Assembly: GCF_001757355.1 (NCBI RefSeq)
Contig: NZ_MINO01000020.1
Coordinates: forward strand, 1-62,605
Length of the DNA stretch: 62,605 bases
Direction of reading: 5' to 3'
Source: Sphingobium phenoxybenzoativorans
GTDB lineage: Bacteria > Pseudomonadota > Alphaproteobacteria > Sphingomonadales > Sphingomonadaceae
A model generated the notes under the pieces. The model worked only from the letters and a program-made list of their open reading frames with translations. It was not told the DNA's origin and made no database searches. Within the stretch, counting starts at the first letter, position 1, and every line of letters begins with the position of its first letter. A program made the position numbers and the translations under genes. Below, piece after piece: positions 36,986 to 44,959 of the stretch.

Positions 36986-39322
36986 TTAGAAATTGAAGCC
37001 GAAGCGAAGGCCGATTTCGCGGCCTGTCGACAGGAAGCCAGTCAACGCCTTGCCCGCGCCCGGCGCGTCCGCTCCGAAATCCAGGGTCTTTCGGTCAGTC
37101 AGGTTCTTGCCGAACAGTGACAGGGTCCATTGGCCTTCGGACGCCTTCAGATCGAGATGGCCGTCCAGCTTGGCATAGGCTTTCTGCTCCTGCAGAGGCT
37201 CATGGTTCGGCGAGGCATTATATTTGGATCGCGCGAACAGGGCCAAGCCGCCCGCCATGTCAAAGGTGCTGTTGAGCGCCCACTGATAGTCGATGCTCAG
37301 CGTGCCCGTCCATTTGGATGCGAACTGGGTGCGCGTGCCGGAAAGATCCTGGAAGCAGCCATCGACCCCGCCATTGGCGATGGCTTGGGCAACGGTGCAG
37401 GGCTGACCGGGGAAGTCGAGATATTTTGCGTCCAGATATGCGCCGGACGCATTGATGCGCAGACCCTGGATCGGAGCGTAGTTCAATTCCAGCTCTATGC
37501 CCTGCGTCCTGGCCTTGCCCACATTCGCTACGACGAAGGAGGCCGTCTGGAAAATCGACGCCTGCAGGTTGGTGAATGTCGTGCGGAACGCGATCAGCGA
37601 GAAGTCGAGGGTGTTGTCGAAAACCAGCCCCTTCACGCCCGCTTCGAAGGATTCGGCGCGTTCCGACGCGAACTGCGCGCCAGCGGGCGTCGGGCCAAGG
37701 GGAGGAACGCCGGTATAGAAATAGTCGAATCCGCCAGCCTTTTCGCCGCGGACATATTTCACGAACGCCTGGCTTTTGGGTGCGATCTTATATTGCAGAA
37801 CCACCTGCGGCTGGAAGAATTCGTCCCGAAGCTTCAGCCCTGTGAACTGGTGAGGCAGGACGCCGGTTCCGAGCACGAAGAAGGGCGTGAGGGCCGGGTT
37901 GGGGGAGAGCGCGTCCGCGCCGCTGTCGAACGTCTTGCCGGGCACGACATTGGCCGCCACCAGCGACTGATCGGCATTCTTGCGGATCCAGCTATAGCGC
38001 GCGCCCGCTTCGATGCTCAGCGAGTCCGTAAGGTGGTAAGTGAAATCGCCGAAGATCGAATAGGATTTCTGGATCTGATCCAGATTGCCGTTCAGCGCGA
38101 ATGGCGGCAGCACAAGACCCGGCGGTAGGGTAGGCGTGAGGTTGAAGTCGATCGCCGACCACACGTCAAAAGTATCGCGCTGGAAATAGCCGCCGACCGT
38201 CGTATCGAGCGCGCCGAAGCTGCCCGAATAACGAAGTTCCTGGCTGAACTGTTTGTAGCGGTAGGCGAGGTAGGCGTTGAGGACCGGGACCGGTGTGGGC
38301 GAGGGCAGCGACTGGGCGAATTTCAGGTCGCGATATCCAGTCGTCGATGTCAGCGTGCCATTGCCCAGGTCGTAATTGATGTCGCCCTGATAGGTCGTGT
38401 TGCGCAGGCCGAGGAATGTCGGCTGGAAGAAGGGCGCTGCAGTGTTATCGACGCTTGTTACGGCATCTAGCCTTGTATCCGGCAGCGTCAGGAAGCTGAA
38501 AATCGTGGGACTCATGACTTCACCCGCCGATCCGGTTTCCCGCATCCGGTCATATTCCGCTTTCAGCGTGACGGTCAGGCCGTCTGCGGGCTTCGCGCGG
38601 AGGATTGCGCGGGTCGCATAGTTGCGGGCCTGCGGATCATGTTCGCCGGTCAGTTCATTGAAGACCGGCCCCCTGTCGCGATACTGGTAGATGCCGGAAA
38701 CACGGATGGCGATATCCTGACCCAAAGGAACGGTCACGCCGGCCTGCGAAACGATTTCGTTGAAATTAAATCCGTAGGCGATGGAGCCGTCGGCAGACAA
38801 TGCATCGCCAGGCTTCTTGGTCGTGATGTTCAATGCGCCAGCGGTCGCGCTATTGCCATAGAGCAGCACCTGCGGCCCCTTCAGCACTTCGACCCGTTCC
38901 ACATCGAACAGCGGCAGGCGGATGTCCTGATCGCGACCGTAGGACACATTGTCGATGAACTTGCCGACCGCCTGGTCGAACGAGATATTATTGCCGGAGC
39001 CGAAGCCGCGGATCAGGGAGAAGGGCAGGTTCGCGCCGCTCGACACCGTGAAGTTGGGAATGCGGGAGGCGAGGTCGACGACCTGTGTGATCTTTGCGGT
39101 GGTGAGCGCCTGACCGGAAACGGCGCTGATCGAGATGGGCACGTCGCGCAAATTCTCCTCGCGCTTGCGTGCGGTGACCACAATGTCGTCAATGCCCGAA
39201 GCTGCCGCATCGGCGGCATCCGCTGGCTGCGCTGCAGGGACGGATTCCGATTGGCCCCATGCGGGAACGGATATCATCGCCGCGCTCAGCAACAGGCAAC
39301 CGCGCAAAGTGAGATGCGTCAT
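36986..39322 (-). CDS. TonB-dependent outer-membrane receptor 2
   Basis: This outer-membrane transporter of 778 residues has a signal peptide ending near PAWGQ. A TonB box-like IDDIVVTARKREE follows, then a plug with VEVLKGPQVLLYGNSATAGALNI and a barrel ending in RFGFNF. I chose the ATG at 39322, preceded by GGGGAGAG; the upstream in-frame ATG adds 20 non-signal residues. It lies upstream of the Rieske gene on the same strand, with about 85 bases between them that hold the operator-like site. It probably imports the substrate or another compound of the same class; specificity cannot be read. Confidence 0.92.
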   Translation of the reverse strand: MTHLTLRGCLLLSAAMISVPAWGQSESVPAAQPADAADAAASGIDDIVVTARKREENLRDVPISISAVSGQALTTAKITQVVDLASRIPNFTVSSGANLPFSLIRGFGSGNNISFDQAVGKFIDNVSYGRDQDIRLPLFDVERVEVLKGPQVLLYGNSATAGALNITTKKPGDALSADGSIAYGFNFNEIVSQAGVTVPLGQDIAIRVSGIYQYRDRGPVFNELTGEHDPQARNYATRAILRAKPADGLTVTLKAEYDRMRETGSAGEVMSPTIFSFLTLPDTRLDAVTSVDNTAAPFFQPTFLGLRNTTYQGDINYDLGNGTLTSTTGYRDLKFAQSLPSPTPVPVLNAYLAYRYKQFSQELRYSGSFGALDTTVGGYFQRDTFDVWSAIDFNLTPTLPPGLVLPPFALNGNLDQIQKSYSIFGDFTYHLTDSLSIEAGARYSWIRKNADQSLVAANVVPGKTFDSGADALSPNPALTPFFVLGTGVLPHQFTGLKLRDEFFQPQVVLQYKIAPKSQAFVKYVRGEKAGGFDYFYTGVPPLGPTPAGAQFASERAESFEAGVKGLVFDNTLDFSLIAFRTTFTNLQASIFQTASFVVANVGKARTQGIELELNYAPIQGLRINASGAYLDAKYLDFPGQPCTVAQAIANGGVDGCFQDLSGTRTQFASKWTGTLSIDYQWALNSTFDMAGGLALFARSKYNASPNHEPLQEQKAYAKLDGHLDLKASEGQWTLSLFGKNLTDRKTLDFGADAPGAGKALTGFLSTGREIGLRFGFNF

Positions 39323-39683
39323 CTCAGTCTCTCCCCAAATACTTATATCGCCGCATCGAATGCGGCATTTAAGGACGCTCAAAAGTGCATCCAGTTACAA
39401 ATCTACTATTAACATGCTACCATGTCAAAGAGAAATTTGGAGAAGGATTCCGGCGCGCGCGGGGAAGCCTGCGCCGTATGATGGCGGTCCGGTAAGGGAA
39501 AATGTGAGATTGGGCCGTCCAGTTCCCAGGACGAGTCCGATGGCGCAGCGCATTCGCCCGCTGGTTAGAGCGCGGCGGGACATCCTGCCCGGCGGTCGCA
39601 AGACCCAATGATAGAATTGGTCTCGGCTCAGAAGCTTGGCGTTATTGGCCGGTCAGGCCGCAGGCTGAAGCCCGCGCATCATT
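39323..39683. other. Intergenic region upstream of TonB receptor 2
   Basis: These 360 bases hold no gene I can support. Upstream of the receptor the inverted repeat ACATG-CTAC-CATGT at 39412-39425 may be a regulator site and is listed separately. The distal part lies downstream of the FAH gene and holds nothing notable. Confidence 0.4.
39412..39425. promoter_or_regulatory. Inverted repeat upstream of TonB receptor 2
   Basis: ACATG and CATGT are separated by CTAC, about 90 bases upstream of the receptor start. Read on the other strand, the region shares TAGCATG with the two operator-like sites at 31967 and 36940. It may be a weaker site of the same regulator, but the palindrome arms are only five bases. 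Confidence 0.3.
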
Positions 39684-40526
39684 TCAGACGGAGGCGACGA
39701 CTCGCTGGCACTGCTCGCCCAAGCCAGTGATGGACAGCCGCATCTCGTCACCGACCGAGAGGTAGAGCGGCGGCTTCATGCCAAGCCCGACCCCGGCGGG
39801 TGTTCCGGTCGCGATCATATCGCCCGGCTCCAGCGTCACGAATTGGCTGACATAGGACAATATGGTCGCGACATCGAAGATCATGTTGCCGGTATTGCCC
39901 GCCTGCCGCCTATGGCCGGAAACGTCGAGCGTCATTTCAAGCGCGCCGACATCCACCTCGTCGGGCGTCACCAGCCAGGGACCAACGGGGCCAAAGCCGT
40001 CATGCCCCTTGCCCTTGTCCCATGTGCCGCCCCGTTCGATCTGGTCGAAGCGTTCGGAGATATCGTTGACGAGCACATAGCCCGCAATGTGGCGAAGGGC
40101 GTCCGCCTTTTCGACATAACGGGCGCGGGTGCCGACGACGATGCCCAGTTCAATCTCCCAGTCCATCTTGGTGGAACCGCGGGGCATCGGCACATCGTCA
40201 TCCGGGCCTGCGATCGCGCTGATCGCTTTCATGAACATGACCGGCTCTTTGGGCACGGGGTTGCCGGACTCGGCGGCATGGTCGCGATGATTCAGGCCGA
40301 TGGCGATGAATTTGCTGGTGCGGGCGATGGGCGGGCCATAGCGGACAGGCGCGCTGATCAGCGGCAGTTGCTGCGGGTCGAGCGCGGCCAGCCGGGCAAG
40401 CTTGTCCGGGTGCAAGGCTGCCCCGTCAATATCGTCGACAAGGCCGCTCAGGTCGCGAAGCTGCAAGGCGGCGTCCAGCATCGCCGGCCGCTCCTGTCCT
40501 TTCGGCCCGATCCGCGCCAATTTCAT
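39684..40526 (-). CDS. Fumarylacetoacetate hydrolase family protein (hydratase/hydrolase)
   Basis: The 280-residue enzyme contains FIAIGLNHRDHAAESG, the metal-binding glutamates in WEIELGIVVG and the FAH-fold core NDISERFDQ, then GDMIATGTPAGVG. These match the family containing 2-hydroxypentadienoate hydratases, acylpyruvases and isomerases of ring-cleavage pathways. In this context it could hydrate or cleave the dienoate released by the C-C hydrolase. The ATG at 40526 follows GAGGAAAAAG. It is on the minus strand between the TonB receptor and the next VOC gene. The family is firm, while the choice between hydratase and hydrolase is open. Confidence 0.87.
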   Translation of the reverse strand: MKLARIGPKGQERPAMLDAALQLRDLSGLVDDIDGAALHPDKLARLAALDPQQLPLISAPVRYGPPIARTSKFIAIGLNHRDHAAESGNPVPKEPVMFMKAISAIAGPDDDVPMPRGSTKMDWEIELGIVVGTRARYVEKADALRHIAGYVLVNDISERFDQIERGGTWDKGKGHDGFGPVGPWLVTPDEVDVGALEMTLDVSGHRRQAGNTGNMIFDVATILSYVSQFVTLEPGDMIATGTPAGVGLGMKPPLYLSVGDEMRLSITGLGEQCQRVVASV

Positions 40527-40672
40527 GCTTTTTCCTCGCACCCACTCCGCAATATGGCGGAACCAAAATCCAGCCGGAGCAGAAACCCCGCGCATGGCGT
40601 GGCGGCGTCATGCGCAGCCGCCCCAACGCCGTCAACCATATCAGCCCATCCGTGCAGGACGCCGGCTGTGCT

Positions 40673-41197
40673 CTACTTATCTTTGGTGAGGGTCGATTCC
40701 GGCCGCTGGAACTTGCGGCTCAGATGCCCGGCCCCGGTCTGGTCGCCAAGTGCGAAGCCCCAGGAATAGCCACCTTCGGGATTGCACAGGATTTCCCATG
40801 CATTGTCGTCCTTGTCCCAGAAGTAAAAGCAGTAGGTGCCGTGCTGAACCACCGGTTTGCTGATCTTGTGCAGGCCCCATTTCTCGGCATCGCGCTTCAC
40901 GATTTCATAGGATGCATCGACCTCCGCCTCTGTAGCGACATCGAGGCCGTTATGATTGAGGAACGGCATATTCTCCTTGCCGTTTGCAGGGCCTTGCACA
41001 ACCACGATGATCTGGTCTCCGCCCATGCGCGCCCAGAAGGCGACGGGGGCCATCTGCACGGTCTGAAAACCCAGAAACTCCTCAAAGAATTTCCGCGTGA
41101 ACGCGATATCTTTGCAGTCCAGCGTGGCATGCGAATAAAAGCGCGTCTTGAGGGCGGGCTTTACCTTCTCTCCGACTGATTCCGTCACGGTTGCCAT
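40673..41197 (-). CDS. VOC-family protein
   Basis: This 174-residue protein has TRFYSHATLDCKDIAFTRKF at the start and FYFWDKDDNAWEILCNP at the end, the beta-alpha-beta-beta-beta layout of one VOC domain pair. H in YSHATL and E in WEILCN can serve as metal ligands. It precedes the FAH gene on the same strand and is divergent from the ferredoxin. Like the other VOC proteins of the cluster it may carry out a ring-cleavage, isomerase or lactone-related step, but its substrate is unknown. Confidence 0.75.
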   Translation of the reverse strand: MATVTESVGEKVKPALKTRFYSHATLDCKDIAFTRKFFEEFLGFQTVQMAPVAFWARMGGDQIIVVVQGPANGKENMPFLNHNGLDVATEAEVDASYEIVKRDAEKWGLHKISKPVVQHGTYCFYFWDKDDNAWEILCNPEGGYSWGFALGDQTGAGHLSRKFQRPESTLTKDK

Positions 41198-41590
41198 AAT
41201 CTAGTTCCTACCGAAGTTAAGACAGGTGATGTGCGTGTTGCGTTTATAGATGATTGCATATGCGGTGCGTGGCATCGGGCAAAATCGTCTGCCGTCCCCT
41301 GCCGCGGGCATCCTTGAAAACCATCCGCGCGGTTCTGAAAAATATCGGCCAGGTGATCGCGCGGAGTCTCTTGCATCGTGTACGGATGTATACGTCCTTT
41401 TATAAATGGATGCAATTGCAAACTCTAGATGCGAAGACTGTGGCAGGCGTAGCTATGCCGATATTATCCGGTATGCCAAGGAATATGGGCCTGAACGCAG
41501 AAAAGATTGTTCCAAAGTGTGTGCATTTTTTGCTTTGCGATGAGAAGGCAAATGCCCTAGGGCCGCCGCCGTCATCAAATGGAGAACAGC
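41198..41590. other. Divergent intergenic region with short palindromes
   Basis: About 390 bases separate the divergent VOC and ferredoxin genes and must hold both promoters. GCATATGC at 41256-41263 and GGATGTATACGTCC at 41384-41397 are palindromic or nearly so. GTATAC cores are common in GntR/FCD operators, but none matches the GCATGC element found elsewhere in the cluster. No gene is seen. Confidence 0.4.
41384..41397. promoter_or_regulatory. Near-palindrome GGATGTATACGTCC
   Basis: The 14-base element is symmetric around GTATAC except for one pair. It lies about 190 bases upstream of both divergent genes. It could be an operator for a dimeric regulator, but no copy elsewhere supports this. 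Confidence 0.3.
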
Positions 41591-41905
41591 ATGGCGCACA
41601 TGGTGGTTACGCTGCGTGACGGTACCGAAAAGCAGATCGAGGCCGAAAACGGCATTTCGGTGATGGAAAATCTTCGCGAGGGCGGGGTGGACGAAATGCT
41701 GGCCTTGTGCGGAGGATGTCTCTCCTGCGCGACATGCCATGTTTTCGTCGGGGAAAGCTTCCTCCCCCTCCTCCCGGAGATGACGGAGGATGAAAGCGAC
41801 CTGCTGGACAGCGCCGACTCGCGCCAGCCTAACTCGCGTCTTTCCTGCCAGATCGAGATGAGCGAGGCGCTTGACGGGTTGAGCATCACCATCGCGCCTG
41901 AGTGA
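41591..41905 (+). CDS. [2Fe-2S] ferredoxin, putidaredoxin/adrenodoxin type
   Basis: This 104-residue electron carrier has the cluster cysteines arranged as CGGCLSCATC, which fits the C-x5-C-x2-C pattern, and the fourth in SRLSCQIEM. The type normally serves cytochrome P450 or Rieske oxygenases. I chose the ATG at 41591, six bases after GGAGA; an in-frame ATG at 41579 would itself contain that ribosome site. No ferredoxin reductase is in the window, so a reductase must be shared with other systems. It likely serves the Rieske oxygenase of this cluster, though partner choice is inference. Confidence 0.9.
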   Translation: MAHMVVTLRDGTEKQIEAENGISVMENLREGGVDEMLALCGGCLSCATCHVFVGESFLPLLPEMTEDESDLLDSADSRQPNSRLSCQIEMSEALDGLSITIAPE

Positions 41906-41963
41906 AGGCCGGCGCGATATGATGCGCGGCTATCCCTGATCCGCGCCAGCACCGGTAACGAAA

Positions 41964-41995
41964 GCGGCCCCGGACGATATGTCGTCCGGGGCCGC
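41964..41995 (-). terminator. Hairpin terminator downstream of RcnB-like gene
   Basis: A perfect 14-base stem GCGGCCCCGGACGA and its complement surround a TATG loop between the convergent ferredoxin and RcnB-like genes. On the minus strand it is followed by TTTCG, a weak T-run, so it mainly serves the RcnB-like gene. On the plus strand it may act too, but lacks a T-run. Confidence 0.7.
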
Positions 41996-42024
41996 CGACC
42001 GGCAAGGCTGCTATGGGAGGGGCC

Positions 42025-42495
42025 TTACCAGAAGAAGCCGCGATGCACCTGCGCCACGACGCCGGTCCGAACATTCACCAGCAATACGTCATTATAGTGA
42101 CGCACCCAGCGCATGTCGCCGCGCGCAGCGGGCAGCCTGTAGCGATACGGATCACTGATATAGTAACGCGAATTGTAATAAACAGGCTTTAGGCGAACGC
42201 CGGTGTTCCAGGCATTGTAGCGGAACGGGGCGCGCCAGTTGCCGCGGGCGTAAACGTCACGGTGGGTGCGGCGATAATCCCGCCAATCCTCGCGGCGCTC
42301 CTGCCGGGCATCGCGCAGATCCTCACGCGCGTTGCGAACGTCACGGCGGTCGCCATAGCGTTGGGCCTGGCGAAGGTCACGGCGCTCCTCACGCACTTCG
42401 CGATTGTCGCGGCGGATTTCGGCTGCCGATTGGGCCATCGCCACATTCGGCGCGGCGGTCGCGGCCAGAAGCGCCATTATGATGATCTTACGCAT
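42025..42495 (-). CDS. RcnB-family periplasmic protein
   Basis: The 156-residue protein has a signal peptide (cleaved near VAMAQ), then a long charged region rich in Arg, Asp and Glu with RxD repeats, probably helical. It ends with SDPYRYRLPAARGDMRWVRHYNDVLLV and a C-terminal GFFW, the RcnB family signature. RcnB of E. coli is a periplasmic nickel/cobalt-related factor; in sphingomonads many paralogues exist with unknown tasks. The ATG at 42495 follows GGAGAG. A paralogue occurs 1.4 kb away. Family is firm; function is unknown. Confidence 0.85.
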   Translation of the reverse strand: MRKIIIMALLAATAAPNVAMAQSAAEIRRDNREVREERRDLRQAQRYGDRRDVRNAREDLRDARQERREDWRDYRRTHRDVYARGNWRAPFRYNAWNTGVRLKPVYYNSRYYISDPYRYRLPAARGDMRWVRHYNDVLLVNVRTGVVAQVHRGFFW

Positions 42496-42693
42496 GGGTC
42501 TCTCCAGTCCTTGGGGGCTGATCCTTGTCGTCACGAACCCTCTCGTGCTGACAACGCACATATCGCGGATTCGTTCTGAACTCTTTGGGAACATCTCGGT
42601 CAGGAAGCGGAAAGGCTCTGTCGCAAAGTGTAATAACCTGCCTCTTGGAACGGCTTTCCGCGTCGCCATCTATGTGTGGAACAGGAGGCGGTT

Positions 42694-43032
42694 ATGGCCG
42701 GCACATTGGATCACCCCATCACAATCACGCCCTATGAAGGCGAGGTCCGCATTCTGCATGCGGACGGCGAAATCGTCCGCACGCGAAAGGCGCTGTCACT
42801 GAAAGAGGCAAGCTATCCGGCAGTGCTCTACGTGCCGCGGGAAGATACGCATATGGGCCTGCTCTCGCGGAACGATCGGACCACGCATTGCCCCTATAAA
42901 GGCGACGCCAGCTATTTCGATCTTCCCGGCGCCCCCGCCGCGGTGTGGAGTTATGAAACGCCACGGGACGATGTCGGCGAAATCGCCGGTCACCTGGCCT
43001 TTTACCCCGATAAGGTGACGATAGAGGTTTAG
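42694..43032 (+). CDS. DUF427 family protein
   Basis: This 112-residue protein has the DUF427 core: SYPAVLYVPREDTHMGLLSR near residue 40, then THCPYKGDASYF and WSYETP. The family is small, cytoplasmic and of unknown biochemical function. AGGAGG precedes the ATG by six bases, making this start better than the upstream GTG. It is divergent from the RcnB-like gene and converges with the prolyl hydroxylase-like gene. The fold contains a tetrad of conserved H, C and K residues, suggestive of catalysis, but this is not known. Confidence 0.85.
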   Translation: MAGTLDHPITITPYEGEVRILHADGEIVRTRKALSLKEASYPAVLYVPREDTHMGLLSRNDRTTHCPYKGDASYFDLPGAPAAVWSYETPRDDVGEIAGHLAFYPDKVTIEV

Positions 43033-43047
43033 GGGTACGGCTTGGGT

Positions 43048-43737
43048 CTAGGCGAGGGCGGGTTCCCACATACGTTCGCGGAACCATTTGGTCACCACAT
43101 ATTTGGTGCCGCTTTCCACCGGCCGCGCCGCGTGCAGGCTGTACCTGTTGGGAGCGCCCGCCTCGTCGAGATTGTTCCACATCAGGATCATGCCTTCCTT
43201 GGGCGGGACCATGAAGCCGCATTGCGGGAAATGGGTTTCGCCGCCGGATTCGACCTCGGACAGATAGATCATCGCGGTCCAGCAGCGCTGCCCCCCGGAC
43301 CGCAGCATGGCCGGCCAATAAGAGGCGTTGACCGGGAAATAATCGCAATGGACCTTATATTCCTGTCCGGGGGCATAGCGTTGCCCCTGCAACGTCTCTC
43401 CGCTGTGGGGATCAATGCCCATCAGGCCAGTGATCCGGTCAGTCACCTTTTCCACCAGCGGGTCCCAGGGGCTGAGATTGCAACTGTGGCTGGTGCGGTA
43501 TTCGGCATTGGCCGATCCCGAAAACAGGCTGGACGGCTTGGCGTCCTTATCGATCAGCGCGCGCATGTCGGCGCATTCCTGAGCGCTGAGGAAATTATGC
43601 CGCCCATAGATTTCCAGGTGAGGGGATTCGATCCGGCTGACCATCGGGTTGCGTTTCAGCTTGGCGCGAACGGCCGCGCCGATCGCGGCCCGGCGTTCCG
43701 ATGCAACCCCGCCATCGTCGATCATCTGTTCTTCCAT
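43048..43737 (-). CDS. Prolyl 4-hydroxylase-like 2-oxoglutarate/Fe(II) dioxygenase
   Basis: The 229-residue protein shows the Fe(II)-binding HxD in KVHCDYF, the distal histidine in YSLHAARPV and the 2-oxoglutarate-binding basic residue in KYVVTKW, as in prolyl 4-hydroxylase alpha-type enzymes. It may hydroxylate a protein proline, but bacterial substrates are mostly unknown. A second in-frame ATG at 43725 follows GGAAGAA and may be the true start. It follows the second RcnB-like gene on the same strand, with a terminator between, and converges with DUF427. Confidence 0.85.
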   Translation of the reverse strand: MEEQMIDDGGVASERRAAIGAAVRAKLKRNPMVSRIESPHLEIYGRHNFLSAQECADMRALIDKDAKPSSLFSGSANAEYRTSHSCNLSPWDPLVEKVTDRITGLMGIDPHSGETLQGQRYAPGQEYKVHCDYFPVNASYWPAMLRSGGQRCWTAMIYLSEVESGGETHFPQCGFMVPPKEGMILMWNNLDEAGAPNRYSLHAARPVESGTKYVVTKWFRERMWEPALA

Positions 43738-43777
43738 CGGCGCAAGATTGCCAATCCCCGTCCATCGCCGCAAGCAA

Positions 43778-43805
43778 AAGAACCCGGAGCGTTGCTGCTC
43801 CGGGT
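43778..43805 (-). terminator. Hairpin terminator downstream of the second RcnB-like gene
   Basis: The arms ACCCGGAGC and GCTCCGGGT enclose a six-base loop. On the minus strand the stem is followed by TCTTTTG, a usable T-run. It lies between the RcnB-like gene and the start of the prolyl hydroxylase-like gene, and may separate their transcripts. Confidence 0.65.
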
Positions 43806-43853
43806 CCAGTGTTCCTGAAGGCCAGTCCAGGAAGTCCTTTGCCGCGCCGCTTC

Positions 43854-44840
43854 CTACCAAAAGAAGTTGCGGATCACGTCGACCACATAGCCGTCGCGCA
43901 TGTCGACCAGCAGCGCATCGTCATAATAGCGAATCCAGCGCATCGATCCGTAGGCCGGCGGCAAGCGGTATTCGTAGGGATCGTCCAGCCAGTAATTGTT
44001 CGAATAGAACATGCTGTCGATGAAAATGCCGGACGAAAATGGCCGGTATCCATAGCTCCATCCGCGCGGCGCATAGTAGCGGCCGGGGCTGTAAATGCTG
44101 CGGTAGCTGTTGCGGTATGAGCGCCAGTCATACCGGCGGTCATTGCGCCAGCCGCTGTCCCACCGGCGCTGATCCTGCCAGCGCTGCCGGTCGTTCAGCC
44201 TGCCGCCATTATAGGCCCAGTCGCCATTATTGCCGTAGCGCTGGCCATTGTTGCGCCAGTCATTGTCGCGCCTGTTGTCGTTCCGCCAGTTGCTGTCGCG
44301 GCGATCATCATTGTTGCGCCAGTTTGCATCCCGGTCGCGGCGATCATCGCCCGTGCGGTTGCGCCAGCCCTCTGTGCTGCCGGGGATAGTGCGGCCGTCC
44401 TGCCGCGCATTGCGGCGCTCGTCGCGCCACGCGCGGCTGTCCCGGCCAAGCGTCGACGATGATTCGACCCGCTGCTGCGTCTGGCGCGCCTGCTGGGCGG
44501 CCTGCGCGGCCTGTGCCTGCTGCCACTGATTATTCTGACGCCACTGGCCGTTGTCGCCACTCGGGCGCTGTTCCATATAGCGGCGGCGCTCCTGCATCTG
44601 TCCCTGGGCTTGAGCCTGCGCTTGAGCTTGCGCTTGTGGCGCAGCCTGAGGCTGCTGCTGGCGGCCCTGCCATTGGCCGCCACGGTCTCCGCGCGGCGTG
44701 CGGTCGCCGCCTCGCGTTTCCAGGTTATTGCTGCGCGTTCCGCCCCAGTCGCGGCGGCCGCCATCCTGCGCCATGGCGGGAGTCGCGGTCGACAATATCG
44801 TCGCCGCCATCAGCCCCGCCAGCATCATCTTCCTCATCAT
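43854..44840 (-). CDS. RcnB-family periplasmic protein with low-complexity repeats
   Basis: This 328-residue protein shares the RcnB-type C-terminus with the paralogue: DDPYEYRLPPAYGSMRWIRYYDDALLV and a final FFW. It has a signal peptide ending near PAMAQ. Between them it contains a glutamine/alanine-rich stretch (about residues 60-120) with QA repeats and a later series of RDxNWRN-type repeats (about residues 160-215). The latter would be flexible or form a charged surface. The repeats could expand and contract by slippage. Function is unknown; a periplasmic metal or envelope-stress role is suggested by the family only. Confidence 0.82.
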   Translation of the reverse strand: MMRKMMLAGLMAATILSTATPAMAQDGGRRDWGGTRSNNLETRGGDRTPRGDRGGQWQGRQQQPQAAPQAQAQAQAQAQGQMQERRRYMEQRPSGDNGQWRQNNQWQQAQAAQAAQQARQTQQRVESSSTLGRDSRAWRDERRNARQDGRTIPGSTEGWRNRTGDDRRDRDANWRNNDDRRDSNWRNDNRRDNDWRNNGQRYGNNGDWAYNGGRLNDRQRWQDQRRWDSGWRNDRRYDWRSYRNSYRSIYSPGRYYAPRGWSYGYRPFSSGIFIDSMFYSNNYWLDDPYEYRLPPAYGSMRWIRYYDDALLVDMRDGYVVDVIRNFFW

Positions 44841-44959
44841 GGCTTTGCGCCTTCCTCACGCCGGGACCCACTTGATCCCTTGTGCACCTTATCTAGACGG
44901 CGCGCCATGAGTGGATGCTGAATTGCCCTGAAAGCATATAGAAAGGAATCCGCAACCTT

